From Pseudomonas mendocina (GTDB lineage Bacteria > Pseudomonadota > Gammaproteobacteria > Pseudomonadales > Pseudomonadaceae): 64,000 nt of DNA. Numbering within the stretch: position 1 is the stretch's first letter; each line of letters opens with the position of its first letter. Location: the NCBI RefSeq assembly GCF_003008615.1, contig NZ_CP027657.1:5146001-5210000 (forward strand). The letters are read 5' to 3'. Positions 48,481 to 57,569 of this stretch are shown in pieces. The translations under genes and the position numbers were made by a program. A model generated the notes under the pieces. The model was not told where the DNA came from. It saw only the letters and a list, made by a program, of their open reading frames with translations, and did no database searches.

Positions 48481-49029
48481 ATGGGGCATTGGCTAGTCAT
48501 CGACCTGGAAGCCACCACCGACGAAGGCGGCTGGGCGATGGAAGAAATGGAAATCATCGAGATCGGTGCCAGCCTGGTCGGAGCAGATGGTCATGAGCGC
48601 GACCATTTTCAGCGCATCATCAAACCGCAACGCCGGCCCTGCCTGACCGACTTCTGCCGCGAACTCACCCACATCACCCAGGCCGAGATCGATAGCGCCG
48701 CCGCCTTGCCTCAGGTGTGGGCCCAGTTCGAACGCTGGCTGGGACAACATGCGCCGCGTCTGGCTGGCTGGAGCAGTTGGGGGGACTACGACCGCCGCCA
48801 ACTGGAACAGGAATGGCGCCAGCATCAGCTGCATAGCCTGTTGGCCGATGTTCCGCACCTGAACCTCAAACAAGCCTTCGCCAAGGCGCGTCAGTTGCCA
48901 CGCCCCGTCGGCCTTCACAGCGCCCTGCAACTGGCCGGTATGCAGTTTCAGGGGCAACAGCACCGTGCCCTGGAGGACGCGCGCAATACCGCACGCCTGC
49001 TGCCGCTGGTTCTCCCCGTTAAAGGGTGA
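48481..49029 (+). CDS. DEDDh 3'-5' exonuclease
   Basis: 182 residues. ExoI DLEAT at residues 8-12, ExoII around HLPG-less WGDYDRRQLEQ, and ExoIII HRALEDARNTARL, which give the four acidic residues and the His of a DEDDh nuclease (RNase T / DNA polymerase III epsilon superfamily). It probably trims single-stranded RNA or DNA; this short stand-alone type resembles KapD/ERI-1-like enzymes. Clear ribosome site TAAGGAG before the ATG. Confidence 0.87.
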   Translation: MGHWLVIDLEATTDEGGWAMEEMEIIEIGASLVGADGHERDHFQRIIKPQRRPCLTDFCRELTHITQAEIDSAAALPQVWAQFERWLGQHAPRLAGWSSWGDYDRRQLEQEWRQHQLHSLLADVPHLNLKQAFAKARQLPRPVGLHSALQLAGMQFQGQQHRALEDARNTARLLPLVLPVKG

Positions 49030-49166
49030 TGACGAAAAAAAAGCGCTTGGGCATACTGGCGCCCTTTTATGGCCTGCCATTCATGGCGGTCACCCTTCGG
49101 GTCGTCGCCAGGCGACGTTAAAACTGGCTCCCAGCAATTTTTCCAACCCCTTCCGAGGAATCGCAG

Positions 49167-49448
49167 ATGTTCAAGGTCAACGAGTACTTCGACGGCACCG
49201 TCAAATCCATCGGCTTCACCATGGCTGAAGGCCCTGCCACCATTGGCGTGATGGCCCCGGGCGAATACGAATTCGGCACCAGCCAACTGGAAGTCATGCA
49301 TGTCGTCGCCGGCGCCCTGACCGTCAAACTGCCGGGTAGCGACAGCTGGAACACCTTTGAAGCCGGCAGCAAGTTCACCGTCGAAGCCAACAGCAAGTTC
49401 CAGCTGAAGGTGGCTGTGGATACCGCCTACCTCTGCGAATACCGCTAA
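49167..49448 (+). CDS. ppnP: Pyrimidine/purine nucleoside phosphorylase
   Basis: 93 residues, a single small cupin barrel (former DUF1255/YaiE). It contains [17 protein letters not shown], then [23 protein letters not shown], matching PpnP throughout. The enzyme splits several nucleosides with phosphate for base salvage. GAGGAATC lies upstream of the ATG. Followed by a strong terminator. Confidence 0.93.
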   Translation: MFKVNEYFDGTVKSIGFTMAEGPATIGVMAPGEYEFGTSQLEVMHVVAGALTVKLPGSDSWNTFEAGSKFTVEANSKFQLKVAVDTAYLCEYR

Positions 49449-49467
49449 GCCACAAGGCGCCACGAAG

Positions 49468-49492
49468 AACCGGCCCCAGCGGCCGGTTTTTT
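49468..49492 (+). terminator. Terminator of ppnP
   Basis: AACCGGCC (49468-49475) and GGCCGGTT (49481-49488), followed by T4 more. Confidence 0.9.
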
Positions 49493-49522
49493 CTTTGATG
49501 ATCAGCACCAGGACACAGCCCC

Positions 49523-50374
49523 ATGTCGCGCACCGCACTTTTTGCCCCCATCGCCCTGCTCGTGGTGGCCATGGTCTCGATCCAGAGCGGTGCATCGCTG
49601 GCCAAGAACCTGTTCCCCCTGGTCGGTGCCGAGGGCACCACGGCGCTGCGCCTGGTGCTCGGTGCGATCATTCTGTCGCTGGTGATGCAGCCCTGGCGGG
49701 CCAGGCTGGATCTGCGCAAGTGCCAGGCCCTCGTCGCCTACGGCCTGTCCCTGGGCGGCATGAACCTGCTCTTCTACATGTCGCTGCAGAGCATTCCACT
49801 GGGCATCGCCGTGGCCCTGGAATTCACCGGCCCACTGGCCCTGGCGCTGTTTTCTTCACGCCGTCTGCTGGATTTCGTCTGGGTCATTCTGGCCATCGCT
49901 GGACTGTGGATGCTGCTACCCACCGGTGCCACGCAGAGCGCCATCGACCCGCTTGGCGCCGCCCTGGCGCTCGGTGCGGGCGTTTGCTGGTCGCTGTACA
50001 TCATCTTCGGCCAGAAAGCCGGCGCCCAGCATGGGCGCCACACCGTTGCGCTGGGTACCTGGGTCGCCGCGCTACTGGTTCTACCCATCGGGGTCTGGCA
50101 TGCCGGTAGCGATCTGCTGAGCGTCGATTTGCTGCCAATCGCACTGGGCGTCGCGCTGTTGTCTTCCGCCCTGCCCTACAGCCTGGAGATGGTCGCCCTG
50201 ACGCGCCTGCCGGCACGCACCTTCAGTGTCCTGATGAGCCTGGAGCCGGCTGTCGCCGCGCTGTGCGGCCTGATCTTTCTCGGTGAGAAACTGCTCTGGG
50301 GGCAGTGGCTGGCCGTCGGCGCGATCATCATCGCCTCGGCCGGCGCCGCTGCCACCATCAGACCCAAGAGCTAG
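49523..50374 (+). CDS. rhtA: EamA/RhtA-like amino acid exporter
   Basis: 283 residues with ten predicted helices as two EamA repeats. The sequence resembles RhtA, the threonine/homoserine exporter (start with IALLVVAMVSIQSGASLAKNLF cut by a conserved Ser-Gly-Ala; second repeat with MSLEPAVAALCG). EamA members also export other metabolites, so specificity is tentative. The stop overlaps that of the convergent ABC gene by four bases. Confidence 0.8.
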   Translation: MSRTALFAPIALLVVAMVSIQSGASLAKNLFPLVGAEGTTALRLVLGAIILSLVMQPWRARLDLRKCQALVAYGLSLGGMNLLFYMSLQSIPLGIAVALEFTGPLALALFSSRRLLDFVWVILAIAGLWMLLPTGATQSAIDPLGAALALGAGVCWSLYIIFGQKAGAQHGRHTVALGTWVAALLVLPIGVWHAGSDLLSVDLLPIALGVALLSSALPYSLEMVALTRLPARTFSVLMSLEPAVAALCGLIFLGEKLLWGQWLAVGAIIIASAGAAATIRPKS

Positions 50375-52128
50375 CTGCCGAACTGCAGCTCAGCCAACCG
50401 CGCATACAAAGGGCTGCTCTCGATCAGCTCGGCATGCCGGCCAATCGCGGCCAGACGCCCCTGCTCGATCACCGCGATGCGATCCGCCTGTTTCACCGTG
50501 GCCAGACGATGGGCGATCACCAGCGTCGTGCGTCCGGCCATCAGCGATGGCAGCGCCTGCTGGATCAGATGTTCACTCTCGGCATCCAGTGCGCTGGTCG
50601 CCTCGTCCAGCAGCAGGATCCGCGCATCGGCAAGCAAGGCACGGGCAATCGCCAGACGCTGACGCTGGCCACCGGAAAGTCCGAGCCCAGCCTCACCGAG
50701 ATGAGTCTGATAACCCTGTGGCAGGCGCTGGATGAACTCATGAGCGTGCGCCGCCCGTGCAGCAGCTTCCACCTCGGCCTGGCTGGCATCCAGGCGACCG
50801 TAGCGAATGTTGTCCTCGACCGAGCCGAAAAACAGCGCAGGATTCTGCGAAACCAGGGCGAAACTGGCACGTAACTCACGCGGATCAAGCTGATCGATCG
50901 GCACGCCATCGATGAGGATGCGCCCGGCCTGCGGATCGAAGAAGCGCAGCAGCAGGTCAAACAGCGTCGACTTGCCTGCCCCGGAAGGGCCAACCAGAGC
51001 CAAGGTCTCCCCCGCTGCCACCTGCAGGTCGATGCCATCGATGGCATAGCTGTCCGAGCGTGACGGATAGGCAAAGCGCACGCCCTGCAGTTCGATACGC
51101 CCCTGCACCGGCTGTGACAGGTGCTGCGGCTGCGGCGGCGCCACGATGGCGTTACTGGCACGCAGCAGCTCGCCAATACGCTCGGCGGCGCCGGCCGCAC
51201 GCTGCAACTCGCCGATCACCTCGCTCAAGGTGCCGAACGACGAGCCGACGATCAGGCTGTAGAACACGAAAGCGGCCAGTTCGCCGCCAGAAATGCGCCC
51301 GGCGATCACATCCATGCCACCGACCCAGAGCATCACCCCCACCGCACCGAGCACCAGCACGATGACCACGGTGATCAACCATGAACGCTGGGCGATACGC
51401 TTGCGCGCCACATCGAACGCCGCCTCGGCGGACTCACCGAAACGACGCTTGTCCTCGTCCTGGTGGTTGTAGGCCTGCACCGTCTTGATCTGCCCCAGCG
51501 CCTCGCCCACGTAGCTGCCGACATCCGCCACGCGATCCTGGCTTTGCCGCGACAGTGCGCGCACGCGGCGGCCAAACAGCAGGATTGGCGCCACCACCAG
51601 CGGTAAGGCCAGCAGGACAATGCCGCTGAGCTTGGGATTGGTGACCACCAGCAGCACACTGCCGCCAACCAGCATGATCAGGTTGCGCAGCGCCATCGAC
51701 AGCGACGAGCCGATCACCGATTGCAGTAGCGTGGTATCGGCAGTCAGCCGTGACTGGATCTCCGAACTGCGATTGCTCTCGTAGAAGCCTGGGTGCAGTT
51801 CGATCAGATGATCGAAGACACGCCGGCGGATATCCGCGACCACCCGCTCGCCGATCCACGACACCAGATAGAAACGTGTATAGGTGCCGAAGGCCAGCGC
51901 CAGTACCAGCACGAAGAACAGCAGCAGCGACTGCCGCAACGCTGCCGGCGATTGCGTGGCCAGGCCCTGATCCACCAGCAGCTTGATGCCCTGGCCCATG
52001 GACAGGGTGATCGCCGCCGTGAACATCAGCGCCAGCAGCGCGCCCACTACTCGGCTGCGATAAGGCGCGATGAAGCGCCAGGCCAGGCGTATGGCGCCAC
52101 GCTGGCGGGAGGAAAGCATCGATGTCAT
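50371..52128 (-). CDS. ABC exporter, fused permease and ATPase (MsbA/LmrA-like)
   Basis: 585 residues: six-helix transmembrane domain (~15-305) then ATPase with Walker A GPSGAGKST, Q-loop, signature LSGGQRQRLAIARA, Walker B ILLLDEAT and the His switch (IAHRLATV). A half-transporter that works as a dimer; it could export a lipid, drug or peptide. It is the last gene of a five-gene leftward cluster, 8 bases after the DoxX-like gene. The family is too broad to name the substrate. Confidence 0.9.
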   Translation of the reverse strand: MTSMLSSRQRGAIRLAWRFIAPYRSRVVGALLALMFTAAITLSMGQGIKLLVDQGLATQSPAALRQSLLLFFVLVLALAFGTYTRFYLVSWIGERVVADIRRRVFDHLIELHPGFYESNRSSEIQSRLTADTTLLQSVIGSSLSMALRNLIMLVGGSVLLVVTNPKLSGIVLLALPLVVAPILLFGRRVRALSRQSQDRVADVGSYVGEALGQIKTVQAYNHQDEDKRRFGESAEAAFDVARKRIAQRSWLITVVIVLVLGAVGVMLWVGGMDVIAGRISGGELAAFVFYSLIVGSSFGTLSEVIGELQRAAGAAERIGELLRASNAIVAPPQPQHLSQPVQGRIELQGVRFAYPSRSDSYAIDGIDLQVAAGETLALVGPSGAGKSTLFDLLLRFFDPQAGRILIDGVPIDQLDPRELRASFALVSQNPALFFGSVEDNIRYGRLDASQAEVEAAARAAHAHEFIQRLPQGYQTHLGEAGLGLSGGQRQRLAIARALLADARILLLDEATSALDAESEHLIQQALPSLMAGRTTLVIAHRLATVKQADRIAVIEQGRLAAIGRHAELIESSPLYARLAELQFGS

Positions 52129-52136
52129 GACAGGTC

Positions 52137-52544
52137 TCAGGAGTCAGCAGCCGAGGGCGCTTCGGCCAGCCAGGCCACTGCGCACAAAGCCAGCGTGGCC
52201 AGGTTGGTCGAAAGCGGATTGAACGCCTGGATCAACAGATGGGGACTGAACAACGCAACATCAAGCAACAGCGCCAGCAATACTGCGCCAGCGACCAGCA
52301 AGGGCCAGCGCTGGCGACGCACCGTCAGCAGCACGATGCCCAGAAGTATTTCGGCGACGCCAGCGATACGGGCGATCACCTCCGGGGCGAACAGCGGGTA
52401 ATCAGGCAGGCCGTGAGCCCCGATCATCGCCACCTCGTCAGGGCTGAGCCAGAGAATCTTCGGTGCCAGCCCATGCCAGATGAACACCAGCGCCAGGGCC
52501 AATCGAGCGAGCCAGGCAATCTGCGCCAGGCGCACCTCAGTCAT
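52137..52544 (-). CDS. DoxX-like membrane protein
   Basis: 135 residues with four helices (ALALVFIWHGLAPKIL, IAGVAEILLGIVLL, WPLLVAGAVLLALLL, TNLATLALCAVAWL), matching the DoxX-like family. DoxX-type proteins partner with oxidoreductases in membrane redox work. The ATG at 52544 lies inside the end of the DCC gene (8-base overlap). Confidence 0.82.
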   Translation of the reverse strand: MTEVRLAQIAWLARLALALVFIWHGLAPKILWLSPDEVAMIGAHGLPDYPLFAPEVIARIAGVAEILLGIVLLTVRRQRWPLLVAGAVLLALLLDVALFSPHLLIQAFNPLSTNLATLALCAVAWLAEAPSAADS

Positions 52545-52971
52545 GCAGGAAGCGCTCGGCATGGTCGGCGCTGGGCAGCAGGCAGACCTCATGCCGGCCG
52601 AACAGGTGGTAGCGATTCAGCGCAATGCGGTCGTAACTCCAATCGCGTAGTGAGCGCGGGATCAGACGCAGCCAGCTGAGGCTACGCCAGGGCTGGGGCA
52701 AGCGGGCGAGGATGCGCAGCAACGCCGAGGAACGTACATGCAACCCGGCCTCGTCGATCAGCGCCATCGTGTCGAAGCGGTCGGTCGGCAGGCCGTACCA
52801 GGCCAGCAATGCCTGGCCCTGTGCCGACTGCACCGAAGCCAGGCGAAACTGTCGCTGCCGGTCATGGCGAATGAGGAATCTCGCCCAGCCGTTGCAGAGT
52901 TTGCAGACGCCATCGAACAGAACGACACGCTCGCCTGCAGCAAGATTCGGCGGCAACGACTGCTGCGTCAT
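52537..52971 (-). CDS. DCC-family thiol-disulfide oxidoreductase (DUF393)
   Basis: 144 residues with the family motif FDGVCKLCN (D20, C23, C26), a thioredoxin-like redox pair, followed by a conserved middle helix and a C-terminal basic region (RYHLFGRHEVCLLPS). DCC proteins often sit beside DoxX, as here. It overlaps the DUF1287 gene by four bases, and the DoxX-like gene by eight, so all three are coupled. Confidence 0.87.
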   Translation of the reverse strand: MTQQSLPPNLAAGERVVLFDGVCKLCNGWARFLIRHDRQRQFRLASVQSAQGQALLAWYGLPTDRFDTMALIDEAGLHVRSSALLRILARLPQPWRSLSWLRLIPRSLRDWSYDRIALNRYHLFGRHEVCLLPSADHAERFLHD

Positions 52972-53558
52972 TGGCCAGCCCTCGCCTGCTGCGCCAGCGG
53001 CCGGTAATGGCCAGTAATGCGGTAGGCGAACAGAATGTCCTCCTCCTGCGTACCCCGGCCAATGTTGTGCAGCACCAGCGGTGTGCCGGTTGCAGCCTGA
53101 CGGTCGCTGACGATGCCGATGTGGGTGAGGCCGCGGCCCAGATCCCAGGTGACGATATCGCCGGCCCGGTAGGCCGAGGCATCCTGTTTGACCGGCAGTG
53201 ACCAGCCCTGGCGCTTGAACCAGGTCATCAGGTTGGGCACGCGGCGGTGGTCGATATTGCTGTCGGGGCGGCTCAACCCCCAGTGTTTCGGGTAGACCGA
53301 GAAGTTGCCACGCATATCGCGATGTACCGACTCCTGCAGATCCAACCCCTGTTGGCGCAGCGCACGGATCACCACATCGGTGCAGACCCCGGTGGCCATG
53401 GGCACGTCGCCGCCTGGATAGCTCAGTTTCCGGTAGGCCGGGTCATAGCTCAGGGTCACGCCAACCTGTTTGCGCGCATCGAGTACCAGCTTGTCCGCCT
53501 CGATGGCCTGCGCGGCAAAAGCCAGCGACCAGACCAGCAGCGCGATCACCATTCGCAT
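52968..53558 (-). CDS. Exported DUF1287 protein (NlpC/P60-like)
   Basis: 196 residues with a signal peptide (cut near AQA-IE). DUF1287 has a papain-like fold: a Cys in GVCTDVVIRA and a His in THIGIVSD suit a Cys-His catalytic pair, and GDIVTWDL precedes it. It may cut an amide in the cell wall or another envelope substrate. AGGAG lies ahead of the ATG. It is nine bases from the NAD-kinase-like gene. Confidence 0.82.
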   Translation of the reverse strand: MRMVIALLVWSLAFAAQAIEADKLVLDARKQVGVTLSYDPAYRKLSYPGGDVPMATGVCTDVVIRALRQQGLDLQESVHRDMRGNFSVYPKHWGLSRPDSNIDHRRVPNLMTWFKRQGWSLPVKQDASAYRAGDIVTWDLGRGLTHIGIVSDRQAATGTPLVLHNIGRGTQEEDILFAYRITGHYRPLAQQARAGQ

Positions 53559-53567
53559 ATCGATCTC

Positions 53568-54683
53568 CTATCGACTCAGGGGATACAGCAGTTCTTCCTT
53601 ATAGCCAGCCCAGACCCGCACCGCATCTGGAAAGGCATCGTCCAGCGTCACGTCGCCACTATCGACCAGCAGCGGCCTTCCTTCCAGGGTCGCCAGCTTG
53701 CGCTTGGTCGCCACCACGCGCAGGCGCTCCAGGCCAATGGCACGCAACACGCGCGGGCTGATCTGCTGATTGCCGCGGCCGATGATATGGCCCTGGCCAC
53801 CAATGGCGGTCACCAGCAGGTAAGTCGGACGGCCCTCGACCAGGCCGAACAGCTCGGCTTCGTTGACGTCACGAGCGATGACCTGACCATCCTCGATCAC
53901 ATCGACGCCCAGCAACGTGGTTTCCAGCCCCAGGTTCTGTGCCAGGCCGTGCAAGGTCGAACCGGGGCCCAACACGTAACGCGCGCCAGGCTCCCACTCT
54001 GCCTCCAGCCAGGCGGCAAGATCCGCCAGCACCAGTTCTTCGGACTCCATACCGCCCTGCTTGACCGCCTGTACGTAACCACCTTCCTGCGGCACGCACA
54101 GCTCGCCATACCAGCGTGCAGTCACGCGCCCCTCACGCAAGGCATTCTCATCGATATCGCGTACTTCACCGCTGGCCAGACGAACCAGGCCACCTTCGAC
54201 CAGTCGTGCAGTCAGCTCGCCTGCTGCGCGTGGGCTGATGGCGTAGACGCCAGACTGAATTTTTACCCCGGCCGGAATGCCCAGTACCGGCTGCCCCTCC
54301 CTGACAGCCGCGCAGACATCGCGAGCTGTGCCATCGCCGCCTGCAAACAGAATCAACGCCACGCCTGCGCCCTGCAGTTGCTGCACGGCCCGGCGGGTGT
54401 CTTCTGCTGTGGTTAGCGCTGGGGCGACCTGCCCCAGCAGGCGATGCTCGAAGCCCATCTGCGCCAAAAGATCGCCACCCATGACGCCCGAATAGCTGAC
54501 GAACTCTATGCGCTCACGCAGGGTCAACAACTGTTCAAGCGCCGTACGTGTACGTTGCGCGGCTTTTGGCTCGAAACCCAGAGCCAGCGCCTGCTCGGCC
54601 ATGCCGTCGCTGCCCTTGAACCCTGCCGGGCCGCCCAGCCCAGCCAGTGGATTGATGATCAGACCGATATGAAAACGCGACAT
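53568..54683 (-). CDS. ATP-NAD kinase-like protein (COG3199 type)
   Basis: 371 residues. The kinase motif AGGDGTARDV and an N-terminal INPLAGLGG are visible, and the C-terminal half contains GPGSTLHGL and a GGQGHIIGRGN segment. This is the long NAD-kinase-like family distinct from housekeeping NadK; some members may phosphorylate other substrates. First gene of the five-gene leftward cluster, with GAGGAACTC before its ATG. Confidence 0.82.
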   Translation of the reverse strand: MSRFHIGLIINPLAGLGGPAGFKGSDGMAEQALALGFEPKAAQRTRTALEQLLTLRERIEFVSYSGVMGGDLLAQMGFEHRLLGQVAPALTTAEDTRRAVQQLQGAGVALILFAGGDGTARDVCAAVREGQPVLGIPAGVKIQSGVYAISPRAAGELTARLVEGGLVRLASGEVRDIDENALREGRVTARWYGELCVPQEGGYVQAVKQGGMESEELVLADLAAWLEAEWEPGARYVLGPGSTLHGLAQNLGLETTLLGVDVIEDGQVIARDVNEAELFGLVEGRPTYLLVTAIGGQGHIIGRGNQQISPRVLRAIGLERLRVVATKRKLATLEGRPLLVDSGDVTLDDAFPDAVRVWAGYKEELLYPLSR

Positions 54684-54903
54684 GAGTTCCTCGTTCCACG
54701 CAGGCTGGCATGCAGCCTGCTATACGACTTTCGCACTGTATTTTGTGACGGAGTTCCGCCGTCTTGAAATCTGTTCAAAGTATCGCGAACCAGAACCGGG
54801 CTTAGCCGCGAGCGGATGCCGACCCGGAGCAGACTTTGAACTGTCACCGCGCCTTCATCTGGGCACTCTAGAGTGGCGCGCATTAACGATGAGGAGACAG
54901 GCC

Positions 54904-55074
54904 ATGAGCATGCAAGACACCGCAGCCCAATGCACCACCCGCAATCAAACGCAGGAGCCAGTGGGCGGTTTTATCATCGATGGTCAGGGCCGCGAAGTGC
55001 CGATCACCGAAGACATGATCCAGCAGGCCTGCGATGCGTTGGAAGAAAGCCGTGAGCAGGCTCGCCAGAGCTGA
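54904..55074 (+). CDS. Conserved small protein, 56 residues
   Basis: Starts MSMQDTAAQ and ends EESREQARQS; the core GGFIIDGQGREVPITEDMI looks conserved in pseudomonads (PA-type hypothetical proteins with the same core come to mind). Soluble, acidic, no cysteine pair. The ATG at 54904 is preceded by GAGGAGA, and the frame further upstream (to 54682) overlaps non-coding DNA. Function unknown. Confidence 0.72.
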   Translation: MSMQDTAAQCTTRNQTQEPVGGFIIDGQGREVPITEDMIQQACDALEESREQARQS

Positions 55075-55100
55075 GCCCGCCGCAGGATGACAGGCTGCGA

Positions 55101-55496
55101 TCACTCGCGCGGAATCAGCTTCAGTGATACCGAGTTGATGCAGTAACGTAAACCGGTGGGACGCGGCCCATCAGGGAACACATGGCCCAGGTGCGCGTCG
55201 CACTTGGCGCATTTGACCTCGATGCGGTGCATGCCATGGCTGAAGTCGTCCAGCTCACGGATGACCGCCTCACCCACCGGCTGAAAATAGCTCGGCCAGC
55301 CGCTGCCGGAATCGTATTTCGCATCGGAGTCGAACAATGCTTCGCCACAACAGGCGCAATGGTAAATGCCGGGCGTCTTGTCATCGTGATACTGGCCGCT
55401 GAACGGGCGTTCAGTACCGCCCAGCCGGCAGACATGGAATTGCTCCTGGGATAATTCGTCACGCCATGCATCCAGGGGTTTGTCGAGCTTGTCCAC
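55101..55496 (-). CDS. msrB: Methionine-R-sulfoxide reductase B
   Basis: 131 residues. Zinc cysteines C47, C50, C96 and C99; the reactive Cys is C119 in GLRYCINS, with the conserved His in HRIEVKC and HLGHVF. It reduces the R form of methionine sulfoxide in proteins. Full length. It diverges from the alaA-like gene, an arrangement I recall in other pseudomonads. Confidence 0.96.
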   Translation of the reverse strand: MDKLDKPLDAWRDELSQEQFHVCRLGGTERPFSGQYHDDKTPGIYHCACCGEALFDSDAKYDSGSGWPSYFQPVGEAVIRELDDFSHGMHRIEVKCAKCDAHLGHVFPDGPRPTGLRYCINSVSLKLIPRE

Positions 55497-55810
55497 GAAC
55501 GGTTTCCTCCTCGATTAAGCAGCCGGAGATTGCACTGGCGGGAATTCTGCCACGAACCACAGCGCAGTGATCGTCGGCCAAGTGCGCATTGACAAAACAA
55601 TCTAACGCCCAGCCCTCAGGGCGCTGCCCAATGGGTGACCCACTCTGCGCGGCAAACCACAAAAAAGCCAGGGCAGCACCTTTGCCGCACACAGGCTGCA
55701 ACGTATGATTCGACCCCAGTCTGTCACCCGCGTTTCAGGCTGCCAGTTTCTCCACCCGGAGATACTGGCAAGCCACATTGGCGGGTTCTCCATCGATCGG
55801 GATTTCTCAC

Positions 55811-57022
55811 ATGCAGGTCAGCAAATCGAACAAGCTCGCCAACGTCTGCTATGACATTCGCGGGCCAGTGCTCAAGCACGCCAAGCGTCTGGAAGAGGAA
55901 GGCCATCGCATCCTCAAGCTGAACATCGGCAACCCGGCGCCGTTCGGTTTCGAGGCACCGGAAGAAATTCTCCAGGACGTCATCCGCAACCTGCCGACCG
56001 CGCAGGGCTACAGCGACTCCAAGGGCCTGTTCAGCGCCCGTAAAGCCGTGATGCAGTACTACCAGCAGAAGCAGGTCGAAGGCGTCGGCATCGAGGACAT
56101 CTACCTCGGTAACGGCGTGTCCGAGCTGATCGTGATGGCCATGCAGGCGCTGCTCAACAACGGTGACGAGGTGCTGATTCCCGCCCCCGACTACCCGCTG
56201 TGGACCGCCGCGGTGGCGCTTTCCGGTGGCAAGCCGGTGCACTACCTGTGTGACGAGCAGGCCGGCTGGTTCCCCGACATCGCCGACATGCGCGCCAAGA
56301 TCACCCCGAATACCAAGGCGCTGGTACTGATCAACCCTAACAACCCCACCGGCGCGGTGTACTCGCGCGAAGTGCTGCAGGACATCGTCGAGCTGGCGCG
56401 CCAGCATAACCTGGTGATCTTCTCCGACGAGATCTACGACAAGATCCTCTACGACGAAGCCGTGCACATCAGCACTGCCTCGCTGGCACCGGACGTGCTC
56501 TGCCTGACCTTCAACGGTCTGTCCAAGAGCTACCGCGTGGCGGGCTTCCGTTCCGGCTGGGTCGCCATCTCCGGGCCCAAGCACAAGGCGCAGAGCTATA
56601 TCGAAGGCCTGGATATCCTGGCCAACATGCGCCTGTGTGCCAACGTGCCAAGTCAGCATGCGATCCAGACCGCGCTCGGCGGCTACCAGAGCATCAACGA
56701 CCTGGTGCTGCCCAACGGCCGTCTGCTGGAGCAGCGTAACCGCACCTGGGAGCTGCTCAACGACATTCCTGGCGTCAGCTGCGTCAAGCCCATGGGCGCG
56801 CTGTATGCCTTCCCGAAGATCGACCCGAAGGTTTGCCCGATCCACAACGACGAGAAATTCGTCCTTGACCTGCTGCTCTCGGAAAAACTGCTGATCGTCC
56901 AGGGCACCGCCTTCAACTGGCCGTGGCCGGATCACTTCCGCGTGGTCACCCTGCCCCGCGTCGACGACCTGGAGCAGGCTATCGGGCGCATCGGCAACTT
57001 CCTCAAAGGCTACAGCCAGTAA
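55811..57022 (+). CDS. alaA: Pyridoxal-phosphate alanine/aspartate-type aminotransferase (AlaA-like)
   Basis: 403 residues, class I aminotransferase. The PLP lysine is K239 in LSKSYRVAGFRSGW; other conserved parts are NIGNPAPFGFEAP, YSDSKGLFSAR, and NPNNPTGAVYS. It resembles AlaA (YfbQ), which makes alanine from pyruvate and glutamate. The ATG at 55811 (MQVSKSNKLANV) is the family start. A small gene follows six bases later, likely in one operon. Confidence 0.88.
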   Translation: MQVSKSNKLANVCYDIRGPVLKHAKRLEEEGHRILKLNIGNPAPFGFEAPEEILQDVIRNLPTAQGYSDSKGLFSARKAVMQYYQQKQVEGVGIEDIYLGNGVSELIVMAMQALLNNGDEVLIPAPDYPLWTAAVALSGGKPVHYLCDEQAGWFPDIADMRAKITPNTKALVLINPNNPTGAVYSREVLQDIVELARQHNLVIFSDEIYDKILYDEAVHISTASLAPDVLCLTFNGLSKSYRVAGFRSGWVAISGPKHKAQSYIEGLDILANMRLCANVPSQHAIQTALGGYQSINDLVLPNGRLLEQRNRTWELLNDIPGVSCVKPMGALYAFPKIDPKVCPIHNDEKFVLDLLLSEKLLIVQGTAFNWPWPDHFRVVTLPRVDDLEQAIGRIGNFLKGYSQ

Positions 57023-57028
57023 GCCGGC

Positions 57029-57475
57029 ATGGATCTGCAGATAGACGACTTCTACAAGGACGCCGCCAGCGGCCTGCTAATGCTCTATCAGGCCTTCCCG
57101 CGCAAGATGGCGTTGTACGTGGAAGACCTGATCGGGCGTGAGGAGCCGGATGAGTTCGGCCTGCCGAGCAAGCGCCACCAGGCCTGCCTGGGTGCGCTGC
57201 TATGGCTGGCCGAGGAAGGCTATCTGCGTTTCGAGTCGACCATCGCTTACGACGCACTGGATCAGGCGGTGCTGACCGAGAAGGGTTTTCTGCGCCTGTC
57301 GCGCACGATTCCCCATGCTCTGCGCGAAGGTGAAGTGTTGCCGCCGAGCGTGCGCCGCGTCCATGCCACACTGGCCTTTCAGCTGCGCGAAGCCCTAGCC
57401 CAGCAGCACGGCGAGCGCACCGCCCGCCTCACTCGCCTGCTGTTCGAGAGCACGCTACACGGCCAAGAGACATAG
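57029..57475 (+). CDS. Hypothetical protein, 148 residues
   Basis: Soluble, helical, with no signal or membrane segment. The middle (GALLWLAEEGYLRFESTIAYDALDQAVLT) looks like a winged-helix-like arrangement, but I cannot name a family with confidence. It follows the alaA-like gene by six bases and precedes htpX, with the same order I recall in P. aeruginosa (hypothetical between aminotransferase and htpX). It may be a DNA- or protein-binding accessory. Confidence 0.65.
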   Translation: MDLQIDDFYKDAASGLLMLYQAFPRKMALYVEDLIGREEPDEFGLPSKRHQACLGALLWLAEEGYLRFESTIAYDALDQAVLTEKGFLRLSRTIPHALREGEVLPPSVRRVHATLAFQLREALAQQHGERTARLTRLLFESTLHGQET

Positions 57476-57476
57476 T

Positions 57477-57522
57477 TTGAAATAGTCGCTGGTTGAAAGC
57501 CCCATGGGGGCGCCCTTATATA
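57477..57522 (+). promoter_or_regulatory. Overlapping sigma-32-like and sigma-70-like promoters of htpX
   Basis: TTGAAA (57477-57482), 17 bases, CCCCAT (57500-57505) resembles a heat-shock promoter, slightly long in spacing. A second TTGAAA (57493-57498), 18 bases, TATATA (57517-57522) resembles a sigma-70 promoter. They interleave just after the stop of the preceding gene. Confidence 0.5.
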
Positions 57523-57569
57523 GCCGGCATTACTCGTACGTCTTTCCTCGTGAGGAGTCCGTTCACACC

